A stretch of DNA of 64,000 nt, taken from NCBI GenBank assembly GCA_039000515.1, contig JBCFYV010000012.1, forward strand, positions 5,089,007 to 5,153,006, given 5' to 3'. Source of the DNA: Timema cristinae. Lineage: Eukaryota; Arthropoda; Insecta; Phasmatodea; Timematidae. The notes under the pieces were generated by a model, which did not search any database, was not told the DNA's origin, and was given only the letters and a program-made list of their open reading frames with translations. The position numbers and the translations under genes are program-made. Shown in pieces: positions 46,050-57,800 of this stretch (position 1 is its first letter; every line of letters begins with the position of its first letter).

Positions 46050-46400
46050 GAAATCCGCATAGTTTTACATTTAAAAGCTCCTTTTGCTCCCTTTAATCAT
46101 GGAATTCTCCTTTTACCTTTTATACCTTTGATTTTCTCTTGAATTGAGGGTTGGACGAGTCTCCATAGAACGCTCCATTATTCTCCTTCTCTCTTTTCAC
46201 TCGTGTTCTTTATCCAATCCGCTCTCCCTCTCTCTATTCAAACACGTTGTATTCGTATTTACTCAACTCTCGTGTTGATATCGTTGTACGTGTAACGATC
46301 GACCTTTGTTTCGTCTCGACGTAGCGGGTTCACAAGCAATCGTCGTTGGGTTCAAATAGCGTTCCTTGCAATCGCATTCAATACCTCAAAATATAAATTC
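46050..46400 (+). promoter_or_regulatory. pyrimidine-rich, CpG-containing block (possible promoter or element 5' end)
   Basis: CTCCTTCTCTCTTTTCACTC and CGCTCTCCCTCTCTCTATTC are followed by several CpG-containing words (GTAACGATCGACC, GTCTCGACGTAGCGGG). No coding follows clearly. It could be a promoter or the 5' end of an unrecognised element. Confidence 0.3.
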
Positions 46401-46594
46401 TCTTATTTATCCTAAAACCCAGGAGCCAGGATTAAATTTGGCCATTAGAATATTCTGCTTTGACAACTTGTGACACACAAACTACGGTCCAAGTTTCATA
46501 GGAAGGACCTTATCAATGGTCGGAAAGATACTAGAGCTACTTTTGCGTATTTTGATGTTAAAATATATGATCTGCAGCTGCTAATTTTAATGTA

Positions 46595-47287
46595 CAGGGT
46601 GTACCATACCATTTGGAGCCCACTTCGGTGGTGTACTGGGGACACAAAGGCAATAAAATTAGTTCATATAAACATGTGTACTGGTTTCTGAGCAATATTC
46701 ATTTTTGTACTCCAGTAACGTGGACATACCTATCATTATAGGAAGTGCTCTAAATAGCCACCCTCGACCCAAANNNNNNNNNNNNNNNNNNNNNNNNNNN
46801 NNNNNNNNNNNNNNNNNNNNNNNNNNNNNNNNNNNNNNNNNNNNNNNNNNNNNNNNNNNNNNNNNNNNNNNNNTCTCATCCACAGCTGAAGTATGTAAAC
46901 TGATATTGAAGATTGATGTGAAACTTGTTGGTTTTAGAAGTCGAAATGGTAGATTGTTCAAATTTGCTTTGAGGAATGTGATTCCAGAGAATTAAATTGA
47001 TGTGAATTCAATGTATACTAACAACCTTTTACAAATTTCCCGTTAAAGACTAGTTCACCAGAATAAGATACATGCCAATGATATTATTTAACGTGAGTTG
47101 GGAGACAATACTGAGTTAAATAATGAGCTATATGAAGACTATATCTACTTGGTAAGGATCATAGGCTCAAGTTTGGTACCCGAGAGTGAGCGACTCAACA
47201 AAAATAAATTATTGTACTTAATTTTTTAACCCAGCAATACGTTGTTTTCGAGATATTTTGTTGGACATTTTTCAAATGAACACCATG
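46595..47287. mobile_element. possible short TIR element with CAGGGTGT ends, containing an assembly gap
   Basis: Left end CAGGGTGT after TA (46593-46594), right end complement CATGGTGT before TA (47288-47289), followed inward on each side by a CCAT/TCATTT stretch. No protein is recognised. The gap at 46774-46873 removes part of the interior. Confidence 0.4.
46774..46873. other. assembly gap (100 N)
   Basis: Exactly 100 N, inside the possible CAGGGTGT element. Confidence 0.99.
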
Positions 47288-47299
47288 TATACAAATATA

Positions 47300-47457
47300 T
47301 ACATAATACTATATTTTTATATATAATATATTATATATGTATATTACTATATTATATATATATAATACTATATTATATATGTATATTACTATATTATATA
47401 TATAATACTATATTATATATGTATATTACTATATTATATATATAATACTATATTATA
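47300..47457 (+). repeat. AT minisatellite
   Basis: Repeated TATATGTATATTACTATATT and ATATATATAATACTATATT segments with a period near 40-50 bp. Confidence 0.85.
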
Positions 47458-47492
47458 ATTATTACTATTTTGTTATTACTGTAATATATTAT

Positions 47493-47582
47493 TACTGTTC
47501 TTCCTACAAAAATCAGGGTATACTTGCCAGGAAGTGATACTTAATCGGAGATTCGTGTATTCATTTAACCCTGAATTTGGAG
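47493..47582 (+). repeat. direct repeat, left copy
   Basis: About 90 bp from TACTGTTCTTCCTAC to CCCTGAATTTGG. The diverged right copy is at 48209-48298. Confidence 0.75.
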
Positions 47583-47769
47583 CTTCAATTCATTGAATTT
47601 TTCTGTAGCATCTAGCAGAAACGTGAAATCACACAGCTACTAAACATTTTAAAGTTAAGGATATTCGTGTTCATCACGTTCTTTGAAAAACACAAGTACT
47701 TCAAGCAGCAGTTCCTTATAAATAAGAATAACTTGTTTCCTGCTTATATTATAGTTTAATAGCTGCCTA

Positions 47770-47960
47770 ATAAGAAGTGTAGCTTACTGGGACATCCATG
47801 TAGCTGTAAGACTAAATACTAACTACCTTATTTCTGAGAGATCTCTGTAGTTGAAAGAATAAATACCCACTATGAAGTTCTGCTTACTGGTAAATGTAGC
47901 TCGATTTTAATGTAGTTGGATAGTAACCCTCTTGGCAGTGCTGCTTACCTAGTTAAAAAA
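47770..47960 (+). repeat. degenerate short tandem repeats, about 60 bp
   Basis: GTAGCTTACTGG, TTCTGCTTACTGG and GCTGCTTACCTAG alternate with ATGTAGCTGTAAGACTAAAT, CTGTAGTTGAAAGAATAAAT and ATGTAGTTGGATAG. Confidence 0.5.
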
Positions 47961-48208
47961 ACTCAGTCAAGATGTGCTGCTTTTGGGGAAAATCACGTAA
48001 TTTGATTATATTATATTAGTCCGATTATGGCTGGAATAACAGTATATAAAATACAAACATATTTCTTTGCGGCCAACGCTGATAACATTTTACTATATTG
48101 TTAGGTATATTTTATAAGTATTGATAATATATCAAAAGTTACTACTGTAGATATTACTTGATGTATGGCTATATCAAAATTGGTTTAGTAACCTTAGTAA
48201 TTACCAAA

Positions 48209-48298
48209 TACTGTTCTTTCTACCAAAATCATGGTATAATTGCCTGGAGGTGCTACTTAATCAGTGATTCGTGTATTTATCTAGCACTGAATTTTGGT
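48209..48298 (+). repeat. direct repeat, right copy
   Basis: About 90 bp from TACTGTTCTTTCTAC to GCACTGAATTTTGG. Similarity extends a little further (TTTCTTATAA, CCTGTTTAGC), so the pair may be ends of a larger duplicated unit. Confidence 0.75.
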
Positions 48299-48299
48299 A

Positions 48300-49889
48300 G
48301 CGGTTTCTTATAAAAAAAAATACTCGTCCCCTGTTTAGCACATTTACTTTTGTATTAAACAGAAGAATTCATCATGTAAAGCCATAATATCTGTTAGGGC
48401 TTTAAAGAACATGATTTCTCATTTTTTTGGTAATTTTTACAATCTTCATAACCTTATTGACGTTTTAAATACTTATAAACAGTGTTTGCTGGTGAATAAT
48501 ACATATTTATGCATTCCCGACTCATGGATTGGGACAGTCGCAGTCCACACTCACCAGAACTGCATATATAGTATATCATTAGCCGATCCAAATTATCTTA
48601 ATCTGTGGTTAATCCCCCAATATCAAAATTACAAAAAAATCTTTCGCCCTTAGTGGGAAGCAGCTACCCCATCTCTAAACTTCCTTATCCCATCACAGAC
48701 ATACCCTCGGTTGTTCAGGTTTATGTACCAGACCTCATTGGGTAGCTTTGGAACCCCCCTAACCACATGGTCATATTCTGATTCAAGCGGTGGTAGAATT
48801 TGGCCCCTCCAAATATAATGGTCAGAATAAGAAAGTCAGGAACTCAGCCTTAAGGGATTGTCAAGGTGCCCCAAGGTTTTACCTTAAGTGGTGAAGAATA
48901 CAATGGTAATAAAACAAATGGTCGAAAACTTTTATATTTATGAAAATGCAATTAATTCATTTTTGACAACAATATTCTTCATATTCCATAAGTGTTAGGC
49001 CATATGGATTATTGTGCTGAGATAATGACTAGCTTACCGTTGGAGTAACATAAAGACACAGTGAGTCGTATCAGGATTCACGTAACGTAACGCAAACCAT
49101 GAATTTGAACCGTTTGAAAACACCTAGCTCACTAGCATGACACCTCACGCAGGTAAGGCTGAATTTATTAGGCTTCAATAAAATTTACTGGAGCTACAGC
49201 ATAAAGTGTAAGAAAAGCCCGTTAGGTTTTGGAATCCGTGAAACGTGAACAAACAAACTATAGCGAAGAAATCATCTGCACATCATAAACTAACAAATTA
49301 AATATTAAAGCGTTATGTATACGTTGCTCTGAACATCAATGCTCTTTGGGAATACGTGATTACATGGTATACTTAGCTTAGAAATACTTAATGACAAAGT
49401 TCTTCATGAACAAATCTTACGTTAAGCGAACAACAAGTAAACGTTAAGTTAAGTGCACATCAATGGTTTGAATTTTTTTTAAACATGGGGACCACCTTTA
49501 GGATAAGTTAAGTTACTTGAACGTTAATTTGATCGCTATACTGATATTATAGTTTCATCCAATAATTTTCTTTCCATCTCTTAATTGGATGATTCAAGGG
49601 TCTTAAACTTCTAGGATGATAGTTGAGAATTATTTTTTGATCTTATCCCTATTCATTCTATTCGTGTGTTTCTTGCATCTCTCTTAATATTGTTGTATGT
49701 AATTCATTGCTTTTAACTTCATCAGTCATTTTTTATTCCTTTTATTGTCGAACTTGGTGCAACCTGCCATTCAGCTCACAAATCTAATTTCAAATTCTCA
49801 GAATATACTAATGTTTGAGCTCGAAGTAGATGTTATCACCTGGTGTGTCCTTTCAAGGCAATCATTTTAAAATTGACATTCTTCAGAGG
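48300..49889. other. no gene recognised
   Basis: A GC-richer stretch at 48650-48900 has no open frame of note. The open frame at 48411-48653 is not recognised. Confidence 0.5.
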
Positions 49890-50125
49890 CTGCAATTTCT
49901 AAGGCGTCATTCTCGCAATAGGTTACTCTGCCAATAACAAAGATCAAGGCTTTAATCCCAGGCGGGTGTCCTGAAGGTAGGTTTATAAAAATAATTTTCT
50001 ACTATCTCTCTCTCTCTTCACGAAAATGTGGGTACACTTTCTCTAAAATGTATCTTGGCTCGTCCCAAACTCGTTAAAATATTTAGTACATGTGCGTATA
50101 GCCTGGACAGTTAGCAGGACGAGGC
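49890..50125 (+). mobile_element. SINE-A copy
   Basis: Head TAAGGCGTCATTCTCGCAAT and AAGGCTTTAATCCCAGGC; body CACGAAAATGTGGGTACACT; tail GTGCGTATAGCCTGGACAGT. Confidence 0.75.
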
Positions 50126-50617
50126 ACCAATAACTAAATACATTTTTAAAGTTCTTCTCTTACAGAAAAGTCACTAGGAGCCAGACTTACAAATAAGGTT
50201 AATTGTCATTCGCATTTATATTCTGATGTTATTCGTCACCCGAATTTACTTTTTCATATTTTGTTTTTCTAATTTGTATTAATGTTTAACACTGCTTTAA
50301 AAAAATGTTTCGAAGTTCGTCCACGACACGTTATGTTGTCGTGCTTTCCAAATACACTTAATGCCCATTCACAAGAATTCGAGGGAATATCGTCCAGCAC
50401 TTATTAAAATATTAACAATAATAACGAATTTTGAAATACGGGAGAGCACTTACCTCTTTATTTAACATTTTTATCCTAAGAAGTCGTCTGTTGAGATCTT
50501 CTTGTGCAATTTCGTGGTGGGCCATAGCTACTCAAGTTATTAACAGCTGGTGGCAAGGGAAAAGTGGGTCTCACTCAGAATGAAAATAAATGAAGTGAGA
50601 TATTTATTATGACAGAG

Positions 50618-50895
50618 TGACCTGGTGGTCTAGGGGTGAGGTGTTGGACTTCTGTGCTGGCGGCCGGGGTTCAATCCTCGGTCCCGGCACAGATTTATGT
50701 GATTACCAAACCCTTCCTTCACCTCTGACAAGACATGTATTAATCACAACTTGTGAATGTGGGGAATGCCAGGCCTCCACCGTGGTTCGGATTCCACGGT
50801 AAACTGTAGGTCCTCCATTTCATCTCACAATCACCCTACCATTACACATTAGCGTAATTGCGTATAACCCGAAAGGGTAGTAAGATTTGGTGCTA

Positions 50896-50928
<33 letters not shown>

Positions 50929-50932
50929 TTTG
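50618..50932 (+). mobile_element. SINE-B, copy 1, full length
   Basis: The tRNA-like head has an A box GGTGGTCTAGGGGTGAGG and a B box GGGGTTCAATCCTCGG, closest to a tRNA-Glu-type pattern. The body contains CACCTCTGACAAGACAT and GTGGTTCGGATTCCACGG. The tail is CATTAGCGTAATTGCGTATA, CCCGAAAGGGTAGTAAGA, then (TAA)n at 50897-50926. GACAGAG flanks both sides. Confidence 0.88.
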
Positions 50933-50939
50933 GACAGAG

Positions 50940-52584
50940 CTGTTTCCATACACACAGAGGAATCCTGCTTAGAGGCGCTTGGGAAAATAAGATTAATTTA
51001 CTTATAAACTAGTAGCTTGAGTTTCGAATTTAACAAATAGAAATGAAGATTTAAACTCTCTCTTTAAATATTATCATATTCATTTTTAAATCTTTTAATC
51101 TTTTATATTGATTAATTTTTATTTTATATATTTACATCCCTATTTTATGGACAACCCATTTATTTTTGTTATGATGTATTAATTGTCTCCTTGGCTTACC
51201 CCTTAACTTACAATAATTTGAATAGTATATGGTTTATTTGATTTTTAGCTAAAACTTCTTGATTTACACACTCTATAACATTAAAAGCTAAAACTTTCTC
51301 ATAAGCACAAAGCTGACATGTGAGATTATCTCATCTATGTTCATTTTTAATTATTATATACCAACTTGACTAAAATGAAAAATATTATTCTGGTAGTGTT
51401 CAAAATGTAATAAATAAATCAATAGTATACACATAAGTACTATTTATATGCAATTATTATTATTATTGTTATTACTATACACAGCAAACTGTACTACATA
51501 TTACTCAGTTGATAACAACAACAAACAAAAAGCAATACCCACGGTTGGGATATGGAGAACACAAATTTTAATAAAATAAATTATTATAATGTTTTCAAAT
51601 AACAACTTCTACAGTGTAAGTGTTCTACGTTAATCTAATATTTGTTTTTATAGGCCATACTTTTTAAATATAGTTGGGACCACTATCATCTTAGAACAAA
51701 TTCTTTTGGCATTTGTTTATCACCAGTATGTATCTGTAAAAAATAAATATTGATGCAATTTTATAGTTGGGAGAACAATAAACCGTTGTGGGGCTAGTTG
51801 CATCGAGTGTTGCAACTTACCCCGCAGTTGAACATTATGTATATATATTTATTGATTTTAAATAAAATGTTATGAATATTAACCACTCATTAATATAAGG
51901 AATTAGGATTACCTAATTGCTAGCAGATATGAGTACTAAATAGAAGTTAGATAAAAATAAAGTAACAGTGCCCTTTTTTTTACAAGGAATGTATTTCTGT
52001 TTAGTTGCTTATCAAAGCCATAAAACATATGTTTTCAAACCAATACATGAGCTAATATCAATACATAGAGTAAGCTATATATATTTTTAAGTACACTCTC
52101 TTCCGGAATATAAATTTTAAAGATGTTTCAACGAAAAATAGTTAAATATATTGTTTGCTCTCCAATAAGGAATATTTTGAGGGCGTGGGTGCAGTGCAGG
52201 ATGTATAAAATGTTGATCCATTTGCTGGGTACGAAAAAAGATGATAAGTTTCACGTGAATTAACTGTATCTCTGAAGAATATGATGAATTTGACAATATG
52301 AAACGATTGTTCTAACATACCCCTGTTGGTTATGCAACTCCACCCTTTAAAGGGACAACTTTAAACGTATGCAGTCCTTGAATCCAAATAATTTTGTTAG
52401 ACTAAATAAAAATTTATAATCAAAATTATACTTTTCAAACAGTCTGAAAATGATTTATTTTTGACCTTTAAAAAATAGAAAGTATAAATTAAAAGTGTTG
52501 CAACATTCCCCGCTCTCCCCTATAGTATATTTTTACTATTAGGATGTATGTTACTTGCAACAAAAATAATATTTCTATCTTTAC
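50940..52584. other. no feature recognised
   Basis: AT-rich unique sequence, with a short (TTA)n near 51456-51467. Confidence 0.55.
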
Positions 52585-52674
52585 GGTCATCCAAACTATT
52601 GTGTGGGGGCGTGTGATAAACCAATCATTGGTCATCCAAACTATTGTGTGGGGGCGTGTGATAAACCAATTATT
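52585..52674 (+). repeat. 45-bp tandem duplication
   Basis: Two units, 52585-52629 and 52630-52674, starting GGTCATCCAAACTATTGTGT. They differ at one base. Confidence 0.95.
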
Positions 52675-52799
52675 GGTCATGTTGTTGTCCACATGGCAAC
52701 CGCAAGGAAAGATATTTATCTTCATTGATATAATAATGAGCGAGCTATATAGTCCCTCTCCTCTTTCCACTATAAATATAATCTTAAATACTTTTCCGA

Positions 52800-53225
52800 A
52801 TGTAAGTTCCTCTTTTTAAAGTGGGGTGAAAAGGGATGGGAGAAAGGCCAGCTTTTAAATTTTTATGGCAAAACTGTTTTTGGCCAAAATAAATAAAATA
52901 TTACTCCAGTATAAACATAGAGGTTAATTTTCTTTTCAAATGTTGATATTAACATTTCCTGAATATCTGCCATGAGCATGGTGGTATTATTTAACAAACT
53001 TTTTAAGTTAAGAGGAAAAGTTGTCATTAAATTCCACAACACCCTTGACAGATATTCAAGAAATGTTGTGGTAAACATGTGAATAAAATTAAATTCTATG
53101 TTTGTACTTGGGCAATATTTTATTTATCTTGGCCAAAAGAAAGTTTTGCCATAAAAAATTACAAAAACACTATATTTTCCTCGCATACCTTCCATCCCAC
53201 CTTAAAAGGTTCTGTGATTTTTTTT
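52800..53225. repeat. long palindrome (foldback element), copy 2
   Basis: Outer arms start near 52808 (CCTCTTTTTAAAGTGGGGTG) and 53216 (complement ACCTTTTAAGGTGGGATGG). Inner mirrored segments are TTTTATGGCAAAAC, TTGGCCAAAATAAATAAAAT, AAACATAGA and TGAATATCTG. The centre is near 53010. Arms are more diverged than in copy 1, and this copy extends further outward. Confidence 0.8.
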
Positions 53226-53494
53226 ATTTTCTCAGCTATATAAAAAAGGTGTACGTGTGCGCATTATAATTTCTAAATATTGTGCAAATAGGGCTCATCT
53301 CTACTTTACATAAATCTAGGACTCGCAAACTCACGACTCCAGTCTGTGAGACGTCTGTGCTCGACACCTTGATGAATATCTGGGAAATGTAAGATTTTTT
53401 ATTATTTATTGTAACATCTAATGATTTTAAATATATAGAATCAAATAACTGGATTATAAACACATCGTCGGGAATGAGAACCAAAAGTCAAAAT

Positions 53495-53670
53495 AACCTC
53501 GTCTTATTCGCTGTTGATAGGGAGGTCGAGGTTTGAATCCCAGTCATATGTACTGAGAACGGTGTTTCCTAAATTGTAAACAACATTCAACCCCACAAAT
53601 GCAGGTATATTTTCTATGGATTATACCTGGTCCACCTATTCCTTACATACTAGAATGATTAAAATGTGTT
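53495..53670 (+). mobile_element. SINE-A copy, 3' end unclear
   Basis: Head with GAGGTCGAGGTTTGAATCCC, body CCCCACAAATGCAGGTATAT. Diverged. Confidence 0.65.
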
Positions 53671-54094
53671 TAATCAAGATGGATGACAAAAGTATCTAGT
53701 GTTTTTGAAGTAAACATGTTTAGATAAGCTATGGGCCTCAACATGCCCCAAGTTTCGTTAATCTAGTCCTTGGACAAATTTGAGTTTGAGGCCACCGATA
53801 TAAATTACACCTTCTTTTATCTTGATAAATTCACACCAAATACAATATTATATCAGGTGTGTTTCCCTTGGAAACACAATTAACTAATGTAGCGTATCAG
53901 TCATTGTATGTATAATAGCTGAAAATTGAAAGGTTTCTTGTCTAATATATTTGGGAGTCTTTATCCCTTAAACCAACCAATTAACCATTCTTTAATAGCT
54001 ATGGCACTTAATATTTATGATCTCACATCTAATTATATAGATCTTAAATAAAATAATTTAAAATACCTACAGTACCTAAGAATAAGAACTTAAA

Positions 54095-54260
54095 GGAAAT
54101 GTAGGCCTACACAAATTTTCGTGGAGGGAGAATGGAAAAATATATTGAGAAAAAACTTTATCAGTACATTTTACAGGTATTTAAACCTGGCCTCTCAAAC
54201 TGCTATCCATATGAGGCGAAACGAGGCTGTGTATTTATTTATAAAACATATTACAAATCT
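54095..54260 (-). mobile_element. SINE-A fragment, old
   Basis: Plus-strand ACACAAATTTTCGTGGAGGG then AGAATGGAAAAAT matches the complement of the SINE-A body, and ATTTAAACCTGGCC the B-box region. A 97-codon plus-strand open frame here is a by-product. Confidence 0.55.
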
Positions 54261-54519
54261 ATATTTGTTGATTTACATTTGATGTTATGCCTCAATATAA
54301 ATTCAACAATATATAACTGTAGTAAACATGTAAATAAAAATAATATGTATTATGAAATTGAACATTTATTTAAGTACGAAATTATTTTCAATGTTATTTA
54401 TTATAAACATGAAAGATCTTGCTGAATTAAGACATTAGGGTTGAAAAAATTATAATTAATATTTGAAATTTAAAATATTGAACGTTTGGTCAAAGATAAT
54501 GAAAGATTAAGATATTAAA

Positions 54520-54668
54520 AGTTACATTTGCTTGGAAAGAGAGTGGGGAAACATTTAGAAAAATCCCCTTCAGTAGACCTGCCAAAGTTTCGAACCCCGA
54601 TCTCCCCGTCATCATCAGGCCAGCCTAGCACGAGAGAGACGCCTTAAACTATTCGGCAACTGAATCGT
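54520..54668 (-). mobile_element. SINE-A, 3'-truncated, inserted in the last exon of the SLC17-like gene
   Basis: Minus-strand reading begins with a tRNA-Ser-like head: A box TTGCCGAATAGTTTAAGGCG, then GACGGGGAGATCGGGGTTCGAA with its B box near 54590. The body GGATTTTTCTAAATGTTTCC and the GCAAATGT motif end the match near 54520. The SINE tail is missing, so the copy is 3'-truncated or its end has decayed. It lies in the same orientation as the gene and contributes codons and the stop. Confidence 0.75.
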
Positions 54669-54881
54669 ATATTTTTTATTTACTTTGCTGTCATCACTTT
54701 CAACAGTTAACACTGTATGATGCTTATCTTCCTTATCAGGAATGTTTCTTTCATCTTTTGGTTTAATAGGCTTATTCCAAATTTGTTCTTCAACTGAACC
54801 AAAAAAGAAGAAAAATAAATATGGGATCGCAGATACAGCAGCAGTTATATAGAATACTTTACTCCAGGCAGTAAGTGTTTG
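54615..54881 (-). CDS. SLC17-like gene, last exon (TM12 and cytosolic tail) with SINE-derived end
   Basis: 267 bp including the TGA stop at 54615-54617. The acceptor TTGTTTCAG ends at 54882. It begins [12 protein letters not shown], continues through a hydrophobic helix [10 protein letters not shown], then EEQIW, matching the SLC17 end (W..VF-(Y/F)-I-A-A-hydrophobic-FGSGE-(L/V)-QPW). A hydrophilic tail of about 50 residues rich in K, D and E follows. The last 16 codons or so (from about 54665 down) are the tRNA-like head of a truncated SINE-A, read in frame as [15 protein letters not shown] candidate poly(A) signal AATAAA lies at 54397-54402 (minus), and another at 54365-54370. Confidence 0.85.
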   Translation of the reverse strand, partial: QTLTAWSKVFYITAAVSAIPYLFFFFFGSVEEQIWNKPIKPKDERNIPDKEDKHHTVLTVESDDSKVNKKYTIQLPNSLRRLSRARLA

Positions 54882-57800
54882 CTGAAACAATTAAATAAAT
54901 GTCAGTAATATTATTCACTAAACACTGAACAAACATTTAACTTATTTATTTCATACTAATATTAATAGTCACAAATTTTGGTATTTATAAAAACATTTAA
55001 AGTTGCATTTCAATTTATTTGAAATATTTATTGTACACTTTCTGAACAAACTGATTATATATATATCAGCACACGACTTATACAACCATTTAAATCTAGA
55101 ACAAACACAACTTCTAGCTCCAGGCCGTTAATTCATCACTGTGAAAGGGGAATCCCACATTTTAACAATGATACTTTGGTCGGCCACGCCAAGAAGCGAA
55201 ACCGGGACCCTTAATATTTTAAAATATATTTTTGGGGGTATTTAAAGAATATATTTTTTCTGCCAACTGAAGTCTAAGCCGTGGCAGTCATCGAATGATC
55301 AAATTGAAGAAAGAAAAGTATAAGTGTTAATAACATTTAATAATTGGGAAGAGTGTGGGGATGAGCAGAACGAATAGATTCTCACTTTAGATTTTAACAT
55401 AAAATTAATCTTGTTCTAAGTGAATGACATGAATGGGAAGATAATTAAATTAAATCTCTAGGTCATATAACTAAGTGCAATCTCACGTTTCTGAATGATA
55501 CAATTCTTTGTTTATTTTTCAGAACTAGTGTCATATTGAGCAGATTATTTGTGGGCATGGGGGTTTGTCCCACAAGTCCATCTCCCTAACAATGAAAGTG
55601 CCTTTCTTTCTACGGCCTGATTTTTTTATCTCCACTAACCACTACTACAACGATTATATTAGTATATGATCTTGAGTCATTATATTGTGTTAGCCAAGGT
55701 AGTTTCTCTTTTCTATTTTGTTTTATTAAATAGAATAACCCCAAATAATCTGGAGCTAAGTTTATAATATTGCAGTTCTTTTATAGACAATGTTATTTAC
55801 ATTAGTGCTGTAGATTAATTTAATTTCTATATCATATGATAAATGCTCACATTAGTTTAAATATTTATTCTTTTAATTTTTAAAATTATTTTATTTAAAA
55901 ATCATATTCACTCACTTGATTATTAATAATATAGCTTGTAATTGTCGGTGATATAATACCAATGAGTCCTGTTACTGTTGCTGAAAAACCTGATAATGCA
56001 GGAACAAAGTTAATTGCTAGATCCATGTGGTTAAGCATACTTCCACCAACAAATGCTCCGCTGCAAAACGTTATAATGGCCAGAAGTGCTATTATAGCTG
56101 GTGCATCACATCCAATCTGAGTTATCACAAGAATGGCAGCTGCAGGTCCAATTGTGGCTGAAAAGTTAATTTGTTTATTAATTTAGAACAGAATAATTCC
56201 ACAATCTAGCTCCTAAACAAACAGAATATTTTGTAGGCTTAATATTCAAAGATTAATTACTATTTGTTTATTTTTTTATCAGACAAACGGGTAGTAAACG
56301 TACATTCTCCTAGATTGAATATATAGAATAAATCGGCTGTGCTTACTGACCACATTTTTGTAGTTGTTATTTTATCATTTTAAAAAGAGAGTTAAGACAT
56401 AGCATAAATAAATAAATAAATCTTTTTATGGTCCCAGGGTGTGTAACCCAAGTTTCGTTGAATAAATTAAATAAATGTAAAAAATATTGTTTATTTTTAA
56501 ATAGTTTATTCAGTAACGGTGCTCAACAACCTGTTTCTCCTCAGTAACGGTGCTCAACAACCAGTTTCTCCTCAGTAACGGTGCTCAACTACCAGTTTCT
56601 CCTCAGTAACGGTGCTCAACTACCAGTTTCTCAGATGATCTTTACTTAAAATATCAATCACTACTAGTTTTTTCTTTAATCCACCACAAAAACATATAAG
56701 ATTCCTTTTATAAAAATATTGTTAATGGCCAAATTTTTTACTGTACATATTTATTACCTACTTTGTTTTGAAGGTGAACTTTGTTCCTTTTTTTTATTAG
56801 AATTACAAATTCGGTAATCAAAATGGTTTTTTTCTTACAAGTCCTCTTTCAATTTTTATAATTGCTTATAAAAATACATCAAATAACTAAAATATTATTA
56901 TCAATTAAAATCTTGATTAATTAGACTTATTAAATTTATACTTTTAGGAACCTTTTGAAAAACAACCACTCACCTCGACATAGGACATGGATCTGCCCTT
57001 GTGTCTATAACCGAAGTATTTTTATAAGCTATCGGCTTCCTATTTCAAAAACCTAAGTCAATACTAATCGAATTGAGGAAGGCTTTGACTCACCAATAGC
57101 GTTGAAAATTCTGTAGGCTGTGAGGTGACTCACATAACCTTTCCGTCTGAGCCATTGTGAGAATATCCCAAAAAACAAATGGCTCAACCAACTGGAGATG
57201 CTTGGAAGTGCAGCAATAAGGCCAACCTTTACACACATAAACACAATCATTGATTAATGTCTTGTTAAAATGACATCGAATCAGACAAAGCAATTACTAT
57301 AAATAATTTTAAATAGCTAAATAATAGAAAAATAGGGGATATATGTTCTAATCCTATTGCATTTTTATATAAATAAATATACATAATATTATGACCTAGT
57401 GACATATTAGAAAGAAAGATCTCGTTGGGGGCCTTACAGGCTCCGCGCAAAGCGCAGACGATATTTGAATTCACGACAAAAGCGCGCAAGACGGCCACAT
57501 TTTTAAGTTCTTGCAGAGAAACTCCAAGCGGCATCATTTTCACGGGGATAAAATACTCGAAAATCCTAAAACATAACTCACCATTTATCGTAATATTAAC
57601 TTAATATAATTAATTTAATAATTTATTTATATGACACGACATTGTATATTTTCGCTAGTAGATGCGGGTGCTATATCTTAATTTAATGTGAACTTGTTTG
57701 ATTAAACCAGTTTCGTTTGCAAAGAAATTCTCAACTCCAGTTCTTAGGCTGACAATTCACCAAAGATTAATATATGCCATCTCGGGAATCGATCCCGGGA

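Noticed and set aside
48411..48653. 80-codon plus-strand gene
   Set aside because: No recognisable domain and no clear splice or poly(A) context. Kept only as unassigned sequence.
54132..54425. 97-codon plus-strand open frame
   Set aside because: It overlaps an old SINE-A fragment and the likely 3' UTR of the transporter. No domain.
56511..56634. CRISPR-like array
   Set aside because: Units are contiguous without spacers. It is a plain minisatellite in a eukaryotic intron.
57265..57543. 92-codon minus-strand open frame upstream of the SLC17 exon at 57094-57226
   Set aside because: It has no MFS similarity, and the exon before it in the protein is the one at 60940-61092, which joins exactly. 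It lies within an intron.
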